A stretch of 9,319 nt of DNA, from contig JBHIWT010000138.1 in NCBI GenBank assembly GCA_041987265.1, forward strand, positions 1 to 9,319. The letters are read 5' to 3'. Under the pieces are notes generated by a model. It was not told the origin of the DNA and searched no databases. It saw only the letters and a program-made list of their open reading frames with translations. Within the stretch, counting starts at the first letter, position 1, and each line of letters starts with the position of its first letter. Below are positions 1-5,502 of this stretch, piece after piece. A program made the translations under genes and the position numbers. This stretch comes from IH12 sp041987265 (GTDB lineage Bacteria > Pseudomonadota > Alphaproteobacteria > Caulobacterales > Hyphomonadaceae).

Positions 1-1006
1 CGACTTCGGCCGGCTCGACCGTCTCGGCCGGCGCAACCGCAGTTGCGACTGCCCCCTTTGTCGCCACCCACTGAACGACCTGCAGCGCGCCGCCCTCCAG
101 CGCCCGCAGCCGCGCGCGCCAGGACTTCAGCTCCCAGACAAGCTCACGAAGGAACAGGACGCCGTCTGCGCCCGACATGCCCTCCGCGACGGTCGTCTCC
201 AGCGCCGCGCCAAGTTCATTCATACGCGCACGCGCCGCCTTGATGACGTGCTCCGTCACGTTCTGATTGCTGACGTTCGAAAAGCCCGCCTTCTCGATCA
301 GCGCGTCGACTTCCTCGACCTCAGACAATTGCGGCTCCGCCCATGCCGATGCGAACGCCTGCGCGGGCGTCTTTGCCGTCGTGCGCACGGTGTCGAAGAC
401 AACCCAGCGCCCACCGTCCTTCAAGGCGTTGAAGGCGCACGACACGAGCCCCGCCTTGTGATCGGCGAAGCCAAGCGTGTTGACGCTGGCGAGCGCCGCC
501 AGCGCTTCCGCCGGAAACGCCTTCACCCGATCCACATCGTCACCGACGATCGTCACATCCGGCACGGCGCGCCGAACACGCTCCAGCGCAGCAGAGCGCC
601 ATTCCGACGCGAGAAGGTTGCGCCCGCCACGGTCAGCGCAGGCGCGAACGAAGGACGGGTCCGCGCCCATCAATCCGATGTCGCCTTCAACCGTCAGTCC
701 GCTGAGCAGTTGATCGAGAATGAGAGGATTGCAGGCGTCCGGGCCGAAACACCCCGGCCCCCACATCCGCTCCAGCGCCGCGAGACGCGCGCCGTCTTCG
801 GCCACGTCGGCTGCGACAACAGGCTGGGGCGCAGGCTTGCTAACCGCTGCTTCAGCGGCTGGCTCGTCACCCTCGGCGCTCTCGGCGCCCTCTTCGGCTT
901 CAGGCTCGGCGGGCACATATTCGCGCCCGTCCCACCATGCACCAAAGCGGCCGGCAAACTCCTTGCGGCCTGTGGGGTCCATGATCTGTTTGACTTGCGA
1001 GAGCAT
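1..1006 (-). CDS. Class I methyltransferase-like protein with degenerate SAM motif (3' end cut by window edge)
   Basis: The reverse strand is open without a stop from the ATG at 1006 to the window edge, giving 335 residues and no C-terminus. An N-terminal segment (1-32, with the aromatic patch FGAWWDG at 21-27) is followed by an Ala/Glu-rich acidic linker (about 33-72) and then a Rossmann-like region (about 76-255). That region includes GDIGLMGADPSF at 108-119, where the Gly-rich SAM loop should lie, KDGGRWVVFDTV at 196-207 (typical late strand after a GG turn), and LIEKAGFSNV at 236-245, which resembles the end of Methyltransf_11-type domains. The usual D/E-x-G-x-G-x-G loop is not recognisable, so SAM binding and catalysis are uncertain. 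The C-terminal part (276-335) is helical, then Ala/Pro/Glu-rich. The frame stays open upstream as far as GTG 1081, but that stretch has about 48% GC at third positions, far below the gene body, so I chose ATG 1006 despite its weak ribosome binding site. It lies 93 bp downstream of the hydrolase on the same strand. The fold assignment is inference; substrate unknown. Confidence 0.72.
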   Translation of the reverse strand, partial: MLSQVKQIMDPTGRKEFAGRFGAWWDGREYVPAEPEAEEGAESAEGDEPAAEAAVSKPAPQPVVAADVAEDGARLAALERMWGPGCFGPDACNPLILDQLLSGLTVEGDIGLMGADPSFVRACADRGGRNLLASEWRSAALERVRRAVPDVTIVGDDVDRVKAFPAEALAALASVNTLGFADHKAGLVSCAFNALKDGGRWVVFDTVRTTAKTPAQAFASAWAEPQLSEVEEVDALIEKAGFSNVSNQNVTEHVIKAARARMNELGAALETTVAEGMSGADGVLFLRELVWELKSWRARLRALEGGALQVVQWVATKGAVATAVAPAETVEPAEV

Positions 1007-1027
1007 TTCTACGCGCGCCGGTCCCGG

Positions 1028-1039
1028 GAATTGCAATTC
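1028..1039. promoter_or_regulatory. 12-bp perfect palindrome upstream of the methyltransferase-like gene
   Basis: GAATTGCAATTC is its own reverse complement and lies 22-33 bases upstream of the chosen ATG at 1006, in the short gap after the hydrolase gene. The position suits an operator or a small leader stem. No protein is known to me to bind this exact site. It overlaps the possible GTG-initiated extension, which I consider non-coding. A TTAACC half-site, reminiscent of CtrA boxes, lies nearby on the reverse strand (about 1063-1068), but without the second half. Confidence 0.4.
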
Positions 1040-1099
1040 AACCCCAAACACTAGGCGGTGTTGGTTAACATCAACTCGCACAAAACCGTATAATTACAG

Positions 1100-2176
1100 C
1101 TATTCCGCCCCGTTTTCGGCGATCCAGGGCAGTTCGGGGGCTCCGGACGGCAAGACCGCCCCGCCGGACCGGGAAAACGCCAGCACATCCCGCCACACGG
1201 TCTCGGCCTGCAGGTCGTTCAGCAGCATGTGATAGCCGTCCTGATAGTATGCGGTGCGGACATGATCCGGCAGACGCCGGGCCGTGCGTTCGACCCCGGC
1301 AGGCAGGATGATCTCGTCGCGCGCGCCATACATGAACAGGACCGGCGTATCAGCGCTGATCCGGGTCACCGCGTCGTCCGCCTCCTCCATCAGCGAGACC
1401 ACGCCGTAAACGGCGTCGATGCGAGTGTCCTTCAGGACATGCTCATCCTCCCACATCTCGATCAGCTTGTCGTTGTTGTCAGTCGGCGTGATCCGCACGC
1501 CCTTCGGGGGACGCACGATCCATCCGGGCCTGACATGGGCGGAGATCCACAAGCTGGTCTTGTACAGGAGCGGCAGCGCCCCCCAGCCGCGCAGCCCCGG
1601 CGCCGACAGCGCCAGCACATCGGCCTCGGGCGGATCGGCCGATCCGAACGCCGTCATCGCCAGCGCCGCGCCCATGCTCTCCGCCACCACCGCGATCCGC
1701 GCGCCGGGATGGCGACGCCGCGCAACATCTACCGCCGTGCGCAGGTCCTGGCGCATCGCCTCGTGGTCGGCCCAGATGCCGACATTCGGCGACCGGCCAA
1801 AGCCCCGCTGATCGTATGCATAAACCGTCACGCCGCGCTCGGCCCACCACGGACCGGACGCGTTGAACAGCCCGGCATAATCGTTCATCCCATGCACGCC
1901 GACGATCACCAGCTCCGGTTCAGCTGGGGCCTCTTCTGCATCCGGGCCGGATCGGCTTGCGGCTTCGGATTGCGCTGCGGGCCGCCACACGTTGAGACCC
2001 AGTTCGGCGCCGTCAAAAGTCCGGAACACATCGCCATGAAACCCCGGCGAAATCGGTCCGGCCGGTCGCTGCGCCATCTGCTGCACAGGCGCGCAGGCCA
2101 TGGCGCACAACGCCAGCAAGCCGACGATCGCCTGCCGCAGCGGACTGGACGGGATAGCTCCGGCCATGTCAGTCAT
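1100..2176 (-). CDS. Alpha/beta hydrolase, monoacylglycerol lipase / lysophospholipase type, probable lipoprotein
   Basis: A 358-residue serine hydrolase of the Hydrolase_4 (serine aminopeptidase S33 / monoglyceride lipase) type. The N-terminus has a hydrophobic stretch (about 15-28) ending in AMAC (Cys28), a loose lipobox followed by Ala-Pro, so export and lipid anchoring are likely. A low-complexity linker (about 66-88) leads into the catalytic domain: oxyanion segment VHGMNDYAG (94-102), YDQRGFGRS (121-129), nucleophile elbow AESMGAA (Ser167), acid in YGARDEI (Asp287) and base in DGYHML (His316). The triad is complete and correctly ordered. The family cleaves acyl esters such as monoacylglycerols or lysophospholipids; the actual substrate here is unknown. 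The frame is open far upstream, but that part overlaps the divergent pirin. ATG 2176 has GGA five bases upstream; an alternative is GTG 2191 with a better GGGGAGG site. The methyltransferase-like gene follows 93 bp downstream and may be co-transcribed. Confidence 0.88.
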   Translation of the reverse strand: MTDMAGAIPSSPLRQAIVGLLALCAMACAPVQQMAQRPAGPISPGFHGDVFRTFDGAELGLNVWRPAAQSEAASRSGPDAEEAPAEPELVIVGVHGMNDYAGLFNASGPWWAERGVTVYAYDQRGFGRSPNVGIWADHEAMRQDLRTAVDVARRRHPGARIAVVAESMGAALAMTAFGSADPPEADVLALSAPGLRGWGALPLLYKTSLWISAHVRPGWIVRPPKGVRITPTDNNDKLIEMWEDEHVLKDTRIDAVYGVVSLMEEADDAVTRISADTPVLFMYGARDEIILPAGVERTARRLPDHVRTAYYQDGYHMLLNDLQAETVWRDVLAFSRSGGAVLPSGAPELPWIAENGAE

Positions 2177-2191
2177 TTGGTTTCCAATCAC

Positions 2192-2204
2192 GCGGAGCCT
2201 CCCC
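2192..2204. promoter_or_regulatory. Back-to-back ribosome binding sites of the divergent pair
   Basis: On the plus strand GGAG (2194-2197) sits seven bases before the pirin ATG at 2205. On the minus strand GGGGAGG (complement of 2198-2204) sits six bases before a GTG at 2191, in frame with the hydrolase and five codons before its ATG 2176. The two Shine-Dalgarno-like sequences therefore abut. Start codons are 28 bp apart (13 bp if the GTG is used), so promoters for each gene must lie inside the other gene. I see no convincing -35/-10 pair here. Confidence 0.5.
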
Positions 2205-3131
2205 ATGTCCGGCGTCATTGACCTCATCATCGCACCTCGCGCTCGCGATCTGGGCGGTTTTTCCGTTCGTCGCCTGTTACCCGACGCCAGGCGCCGCAGT
2301 GTTGGGCCATTCGTCTTCTTCGACCACCTCGGCCCTGCGAAATTCGCGCCGGGCGATGGCATCGATGTTCGTCCGCACCCGCATATCGGCCTGGCGACCG
2401 TCACCTGGCTGTTTGAAGGCGCGCTCGATCATCGCGACAGTCTCGGCACAGTCCAGACCATCCGTCCGGGCGCCGTCAACTGGATGACTGCAGGCCGGGG
2501 GATCACCCATTCCGAGCGCACGCCGCCGCGGGAACGTGCAGGCGGACACCGCATCGAAGCGATCCAGACATGGGTCGCCCTGCCGCAATCCCACGAGGAA
2601 ATGGAACCGCAGTTTGCACACTTCGCCGCCGACGAATTGCCAAAGGCCAGTCTTGGCGGCGCCACCGCCACCATCATCGCCGGGTCGGCCTTCGGGCAGA
2701 CCTCACCTGTGCCGTTCCCGTCTGGCATCTGCCAGGTCGTGATCGAGGCGGAACAGGACACCACCTTCGAAACGCCGGAGATGGACGAATGCTGCGTCCA
2801 CCTCGTATCCGGCGCGATGACGCTTGATGGCGACGCCATCGAAGAAGCGCAGATGGCCGTGCTGACCGATGGCCAGCGCGGAAAGATCGCGCTCGCGGCC
2901 GGTTCGCGCATCATGATCGCCGGCGGCGACAAGCTCGAGGCCCCGCGCCACCTCGACTGGAACTTCGTTTCCTCGTCCAAGGAACGACTGGCCAAGGCGC
3001 GGGAGGACTGGCGCGCCTCGATCTGCGCCGCGTTCAAGGACAGCTGGTTCACCCAGCCGCCCGGAGAGGTCGCCTACATCCCCTATCCGTCCGACCCGGA
3101 CCCCGACCCGGGCGACACCCCGCCGCTCTGA
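2205..3131 (+). CDS. Pirin family protein
   Basis: A 308-residue bicupin of the pirin family, close to the usual length of about 290-310. The N-terminal cupin carries the metal ligands expected from human pirin: His58 and His60 in RPHPHIGL, and His102 and Glu104 in ITHSER, so an intact mononuclear iron site is likely. Other family signatures are VGPFVFFDHLGP (33-44), GTVQTIRPGAVNWMTAGRGI (81-100) and the C-terminal cupin (about 175-260) with the AGGDKLEAP and WNFVSSSKE segments. Bacterial pirins variously show quercetin 2,3-dioxygenase activity or modulate metabolic enzymes and oxidative stress responses; the sequence does not say which applies. The tail (296-308) is Pro/Asp-rich. The start is ATG 2205, with GGAG seven bases upstream; the in-frame ATGs further upstream overlap the divergent hydrolase's signal peptide. 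It is followed by about 215 bp before the next gene, so it is probably monocistronic. Confidence 0.95.
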   Translation: MSGVIDLIIAPRARDLGGFSVRRLLPDARRRSVGPFVFFDHLGPAKFAPGDGIDVRPHPHIGLATVTWLFEGALDHRDSLGTVQTIRPGAVNWMTAGRGITHSERTPPRERAGGHRIEAIQTWVALPQSHEEMEPQFAHFAADELPKASLGGATATIIAGSAFGQTSPVPFPSGICQVVIEAEQDTTFETPEMDECCVHLVSGAMTLDGDAIEEAQMAVLTDGQRGKIALAAGSRIMIAGGDKLEAPRHLDWNFVSSSKERLAKAREDWRASICAAFKDSWFTQPPGEVAYIPYPSDPDPDPGDTPPL

Positions 3132-3139
3132 TCGCGCTC

Positions 3140-3174
3140 TGGCGAAGTCAGCCAGACGGCGGCCAGTTTCGCCA
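3140..3174 (+). terminator. Inverted repeat after pirin, possible terminator
   Basis: TGGCGAA (3140-3146) and TTCGCCA (3168-3174) are perfect complements, separated by 21 bases that contain a small inner GCC/GGC pairing. It begins nine bases after the pirin stop, where a terminator is expected. There is no T-run after it and the loop is long, so intrinsic termination is doubtful. Confidence 0.3.
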
Positions 3175-3207
3175 ATCGCCGGAGCGACGTTCGCCACAAA
3201 ATTTCAG

Positions 3208-3219
3208 CGTGCAAGCACG
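3208..3219. promoter_or_regulatory. Inverted repeat at enhancer distance from the sigma-54 promoter
   Basis: CGTGC-AA-GCACG is a perfect 5-2-5 inverted repeat. Its centre lies about 82 bases upstream of the start site predicted from the -24/-12 element at 3270. Sigma-54 promoters need an upstream-bound AAA+ activator, commonly binding dyads 80-150 bases upstream, so this is a candidate binding site. The activator cannot be named: it is not the NtrC consensus. The surrounding 3190-3260 stretch is unusually AT-rich for this window. A poor IHF-like match (around 3241-3253, at least two mismatches) lies between dyad and promoter; I give it little weight. Confidence 0.45.
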
Positions 3220-3269
3220 ATAGTTCAAAAAAGTACGTAAGATCAAATCGCTAGAAGGTTAGCAGATTC

Positions 3270-3285
3270 TGGCACGCGCATTGCA
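3270..3285 (+). promoter_or_regulatory. Sigma-54 (RpoN) -24/-12 promoter
   Basis: TGGCACG (3270-3276), four bases, then TTGCA (3281-3285) matches the RpoN consensus TGGCACG-N4-TTGCW at every position, with the invariant GG (3271-3272) and GC (3283-3284) exactly ten bases apart. The predicted start site is near 3296, giving a leader of about 51 nt before ATG 3347. The leader holds a weak stem (GCGCC 3301-3305 with GGCGC 3321-3325). A GANTC site (GATTC, 3265-3269) directly abuts the -24 element; in Caulobacter-related bacteria CcrM methylates such sites, so methylation could influence promoter use. That last point is inference. Confidence 0.82.
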
Positions 3286-3346
3286 ATCCTACTGTTATCG
3301 GCGCCAGGCCATCGGGGTGAGGCGCTCAACAACAAGGATAACAACC

Positions 3347-3472
3347 ATGCGCGGCTTCATCTCCCTCCCCAAACTCGCCGACTTCGACATGGCGGCTTCG
3401 CTGCTCGTCGCCACCGCCTTCCTGTCGGGTTTCGTCTACACTCTGGTCTCCGCCGGCGGCATGACCGCCTAG
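3347..3472 (+). CDS. Small single-span membrane protein (41 aa), function unknown
   Basis: A 41-residue protein. Residues 1-15 are a short polar/amphipathic start with Arg2, Lys9, Asp12 and Asp14; residues about 16-38 (AASLLVATAFLSGFVYTLVS and the following AGG) form one hydrophobic span, and the tail is three residues. It has no Cys or His and no lipobox, so it is more likely a membrane-embedded peptide than a cleaved secreted one. ATG 3347 is preceded by AAGGA (3334-3338) with an eight-base spacer, one of the best ribosome binding sites in the window; the same frame is open back to 3281, but that part covers the promoter and leader. It sits alone behind the sigma-54 promoter at 3270, implying activator-dependent expression. 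I do not recognise a family. It could be a stress-responsive regulator of a membrane complex or, less likely, a small hydrophobic toxin; no antisense RNA is evident. Confidence 0.72.
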   Translation: MRGFISLPKLADFDMAASLLVATAFLSGFVYTLVSAGGMTA

Positions 3473-3508
3473 GACGACCGGCCATATCCGGGGCGCAAGA
3501 GCTTCGCC

Positions 3509-3523
3509 GATCCTGACGGGATC
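3509..3523 (+). terminator. Short hairpin after the small membrane protein gene
   Basis: GATCC (3509-3513) pairs with GGATC (3519-3523) around a five-base loop, 37 bases after the stop codon at 3472. The stem is short and no T-run follows, so it is only a weak terminator candidate; a longer GC-rich stretch follows immediately. Confidence 0.25.
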
Positions 3524-3532
3524 AGTGAAGCG

Positions 3533-3562
3533 CCCGAGCCCCGGCCCGACTACCCTCTACCC
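3533..3562 (-). other. G-quadruplex motif on the minus strand, at the start of a polypyrimidine tract
   Basis: On the reverse strand five runs of three or four G (complements of 3560-3562, 3553-3555, 3545-3547, 3539-3542, 3533-3535) are separated by loops TAGA, TAGTC, CC and CTC, satisfying the common G3+N1-7 rule. The plus strand continues as a C/T-rich tract to about 3592 (few purines from 3550). It lies between the small membrane protein gene and the M28 peptidase gene. A structure in the template strand, or a Rho-utilisation-like C-rich RNA on the plus strand, are both possible. Confidence 0.45.
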
Positions 3563-3627
3563 TCTCTACTTCCTCCCGCTCCTCCCCTCCCAACCACCAC
3601 ATCGCCGGGCGGCGTCTCGCGCCTGGC

Positions 3628-3648
3628 GTGGGCTTGCAGGCCGCCCAC
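3628..3648 (+). other. Hairpin upstream of the M28 peptidase gene
   Basis: GTGGGC (3628-3633) and GCCCAC (3643-3648) form a perfect six-base stem with a nine-base loop, 44 bases before the peptidase ATG. It could be a leader structure or the end of an upstream transcript. No clear -35/-10 pair is seen in 3473-3691, which otherwise holds no open reading frame with a ribosome binding site. Confidence 0.3.
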
Positions 3649-3691
3649 TTGGGGCTAATGTGCCCGCGTTTCATGGATGGAAGGGCAAATC

Positions 3692-5398
3692 ATGATCGCT
3701 CGCACCGCGATAGGCGCTGCACTTTTCGCTCTGGCGGCCTGTTCGCCAACCGCTGATGCGCCAGACGCCGCTTCTGCTGCGCCGGCTGAAGGCCCGGTCG
3801 CCGTCTTCCCGGAAACCACACCGGAAATCACCGCCGCCGACATCGGCGCGCGCATCGCCGAGCTGGCCGACGACAAGTATGAAGGCCGCGGCCCCGGCAC
3901 CGTCGCAGGCGAAGCATCCGCTCAATGGGTCGCCGACGAAATGGCTCGCATCGGCCTCAAGCCCGGCAATGGCGACAGCTACTTCCAGACCGTTGAAATG
4001 GTCGCCCAGACGGTGATCCCATCGACATCCAGCATGTCGATCACAGCCAACGGCGAGGAGATCCCGCTCGCGCTGGGTTCGCAAGCTGTCTACGTGACGC
4101 TTCATCAGGACAAGGAAACCGTCACGATCGAAGACTCCCCGCTGGTCTTCGTCGGCTATGGCGTCAACGCCCCGGAAGCGGACTGGAACGACTACGAAGG
4201 CGTCGACGTCGCCGGCAAGACGGTCGTGATGTTCGTCAATGATCCGGGCTTCATCACCAACGACGACAGCCTCTTCGGCGGTCGCGCGATGACCTATTAC
4301 GGACGCTGGACCTACAAGTACGAAGAAGCTTCGCGTCAGGGCGCGGCCGCCGCGATCCTGATCCACGAGGATGAGCCCGCCGCCTATGGCTGGACCGTCG
4401 TCCAGAATTCCTGGACAGGCGAGCAGGCCAACCTCGTGCTCGCCGACGCTGGCGCCTCTCGCACCCTCGTGGACGGCTGGGTACAGCTCGACGTGGCGAC
4501 CGACCTGTTCAATCGCGCCGGTCTCGACATCGACGAAATGCGCGCAGCGGCCAACCAGCGCGGCTTCAAGGCCGTGCCGATGGACGGCCTCACCGCCTCG
4601 GCCACGATCAACCAGAAGGTCGAATTCCGCGACAGCCGGAATGTGATCGGCACGCTTCCCGGCGCCGAGCGTCCCGACGAGCACGTCCTGTTCACCGCTC
4701 ACTGGGACCATCTCGGCGTCAACCGCGACATCCGCGAGGGCGCCGACAAGATCTTCAACGGCGCTGTCGACAATGCGACCGGCGTCGCGATCATTCTCGA
4801 TATCGCTGAAAAACTGGCCGCCGATCCGGCCCCGCAACGATCGGTGACCTTCCTTGCCGTTACGCTGGAAGAATCCGGCCTGCTCGGCTCGGCCTATTAC
4901 GCCGACAACCCCATCATCCCGCTCAACAAGACGGTCGGCGGCCTCAACATCGACGCCGTCCTGCCAACCGGCGAAACGCGCGACGCTGTCGTCGTCGGCT
5001 ACGGCGCTTCGGAGATGGAAGACCTGCTCAAGGAAATCATGGACGAACAGGGCCGCGTCATCGTTCCCGATCCGGAACCTGAGGCGGGATATTTCTACCG
5101 CTCCGACCACGTCTCGCTCGCCAAGAAGGGCGTGCCGATGCTCTATGCGGACGGCGGCGTCGATCTCGTCGAAGGCGGTGAATCCGCCGGCATCGCCGCT
5201 GGCGAGGCCTATCGCATCAAGGCCTATCACGCCGTGACCGATGAGTACTCGCCGGACTGGGAGCTGGGCTCTCTGCTCCAGGTCGCCGTCACGGATTACG
5301 AGCTCGCCAAGCGCCTCGCTAATTCCGACCAATGGCCGGAATGGTATGACGGCAACGAGTTCAAGGGCATCCGCGAAGCCTCGCTGGCTGGAGAGTAA
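3692..5398 (+). CDS. M28 family zinc peptidase with PA domain, probable lipoprotein
   Basis: A 568-residue exported metallopeptidase. The signal peptide (1-16) ends in lipobox LAAC (Cys17), with Ser at +2, so outer-membrane sorting is likely; an Ala/Pro-rich tether follows (about 18-40). A PA-like insert lies at about 120-270 (LVFVGYGVNAPE at 151-162; DVAGKTVVMF at 172-181; GAAAAILIHEDEP at 217-229). The M28 dinuclear zinc site is complete: His337 and Asp339 in TAHWDHLG, bridging Asp360 in GAVDNATG, catalytic Glu393 and ligand Glu394 in LEESGLLGS, Asp420 in GLNIDAV, and His513 in AYHAVTDEY, with the conserved SDH at 471-473. Family members are aminopeptidases or carboxypeptidases acting on peptides outside the cytoplasm; specificity is not predictable here. 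ATG 3692 is chosen because AAGGG (3681-3685) lies six bases upstream and the signal peptide starts there; ATG 3677 is poorer. The PHP lipoprotein gene follows after a 104-bp gap with a strong hairpin. Confidence 0.93.
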   Translation: MIARTAIGAALFALAACSPTADAPDAASAAPAEGPVAVFPETTPEITAADIGARIAELADDKYEGRGPGTVAGEASAQWVADEMARIGLKPGNGDSYFQTVEMVAQTVIPSTSSMSITANGEEIPLALGSQAVYVTLHQDKETVTIEDSPLVFVGYGVNAPEADWNDYEGVDVAGKTVVMFVNDPGFITNDDSLFGGRAMTYYGRWTYKYEEASRQGAAAAILIHEDEPAAYGWTVVQNSWTGEQANLVLADAGASRTLVDGWVQLDVATDLFNRAGLDIDEMRAAANQRGFKAVPMDGLTASATINQKVEFRDSRNVIGTLPGAERPDEHVLFTAHWDHLGVNRDIREGADKIFNGAVDNATGVAIILDIAEKLAADPAPQRSVTFLAVTLEESGLLGSAYYADNPIIPLNKTVGGLNIDAVLPTGETRDAVVVGYGASEMEDLLKEIMDEQGRVIVPDPEPEAGYFYRSDHVSLAKKGVPMLYADGGVDLVEGGESAGIAAGEAYRIKAYHAVTDEYSPDWELGSLLQVAVTDYELAKRLANSDQWPEWYDGNEFKGIREASLAGE

Positions 5399-5407
5399 CG
5401 TCCCGGA

Positions 5408-5441
5408 TCACCCCGGACGGGCAGAGCCCGATCCGGGGTGA
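5408..5441 (+). repeat. Long near-perfect hairpin between two lipoprotein genes; terminator or palindromic repeat unit
   Basis: TCACCCCGGA (5408-5417) is the exact complement of TCCGGGGTGA (5432-5441), and inside it CGGGC (5418-5422) pairs with GCCCG (5426-5430) around loop AGA, leaving only one bulged A (5431). That is 15 base pairs in 34 nt, nine bases after the peptidase stop. There is no T-run, so classical intrinsic termination is not expected. It resembles the CACCCCGG-type palindromic units that, as I recall, are scattered between genes in many alphaproteobacteria; repeat status needs the rest of the genome. It may end transcription, stabilise the 3' end of the upstream mRNA, or both. 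Confidence 0.7.
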
Positions 5442-5502
5442 CGCCCGGCGCGGACGTACAACGCTCGGCTCCGTCCAAGTGTCACAAAGAGTCAGTAGGC
5501 TG

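Noticed and set aside
248..1054. A 268-residue plus-strand open frame in the left part of the window
   Set aside because: The opposite strand encodes a protein with sensible composition and methyltransferase-like elements over the same bases. The plus-strand product is Arg/His/Cys-rich and shows no family features.
1063..1068. TTAACC as a CtrA binding site
   Set aside because: Only one half-site is present. The second TTAA at the required seven-base spacing is absent.
1229..2221. A 330-residue plus-strand open frame over the serine hydrolase gene
   Set aside because: The minus strand carries a full catalytic triad in order. The plus-strand product is a low-quality Arg/His/Gln-rich shadow.
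3634..3661. TTGCAG and TAATGT as a sigma-70 promoter for the M28 gene
   Set aside because: Both hexamers match the consensus at only about half the positions, and the -35 lies inside the loop of a hairpin.
3671..5332. A 553-residue open frame on the minus strand opposite the M28 peptidase gene
   Set aside because: It is in antisense register with a gene whose catalytic motifs are complete. Its predicted protein lacks any coherent domain, and long antisense frames are common in GC-rich genes.
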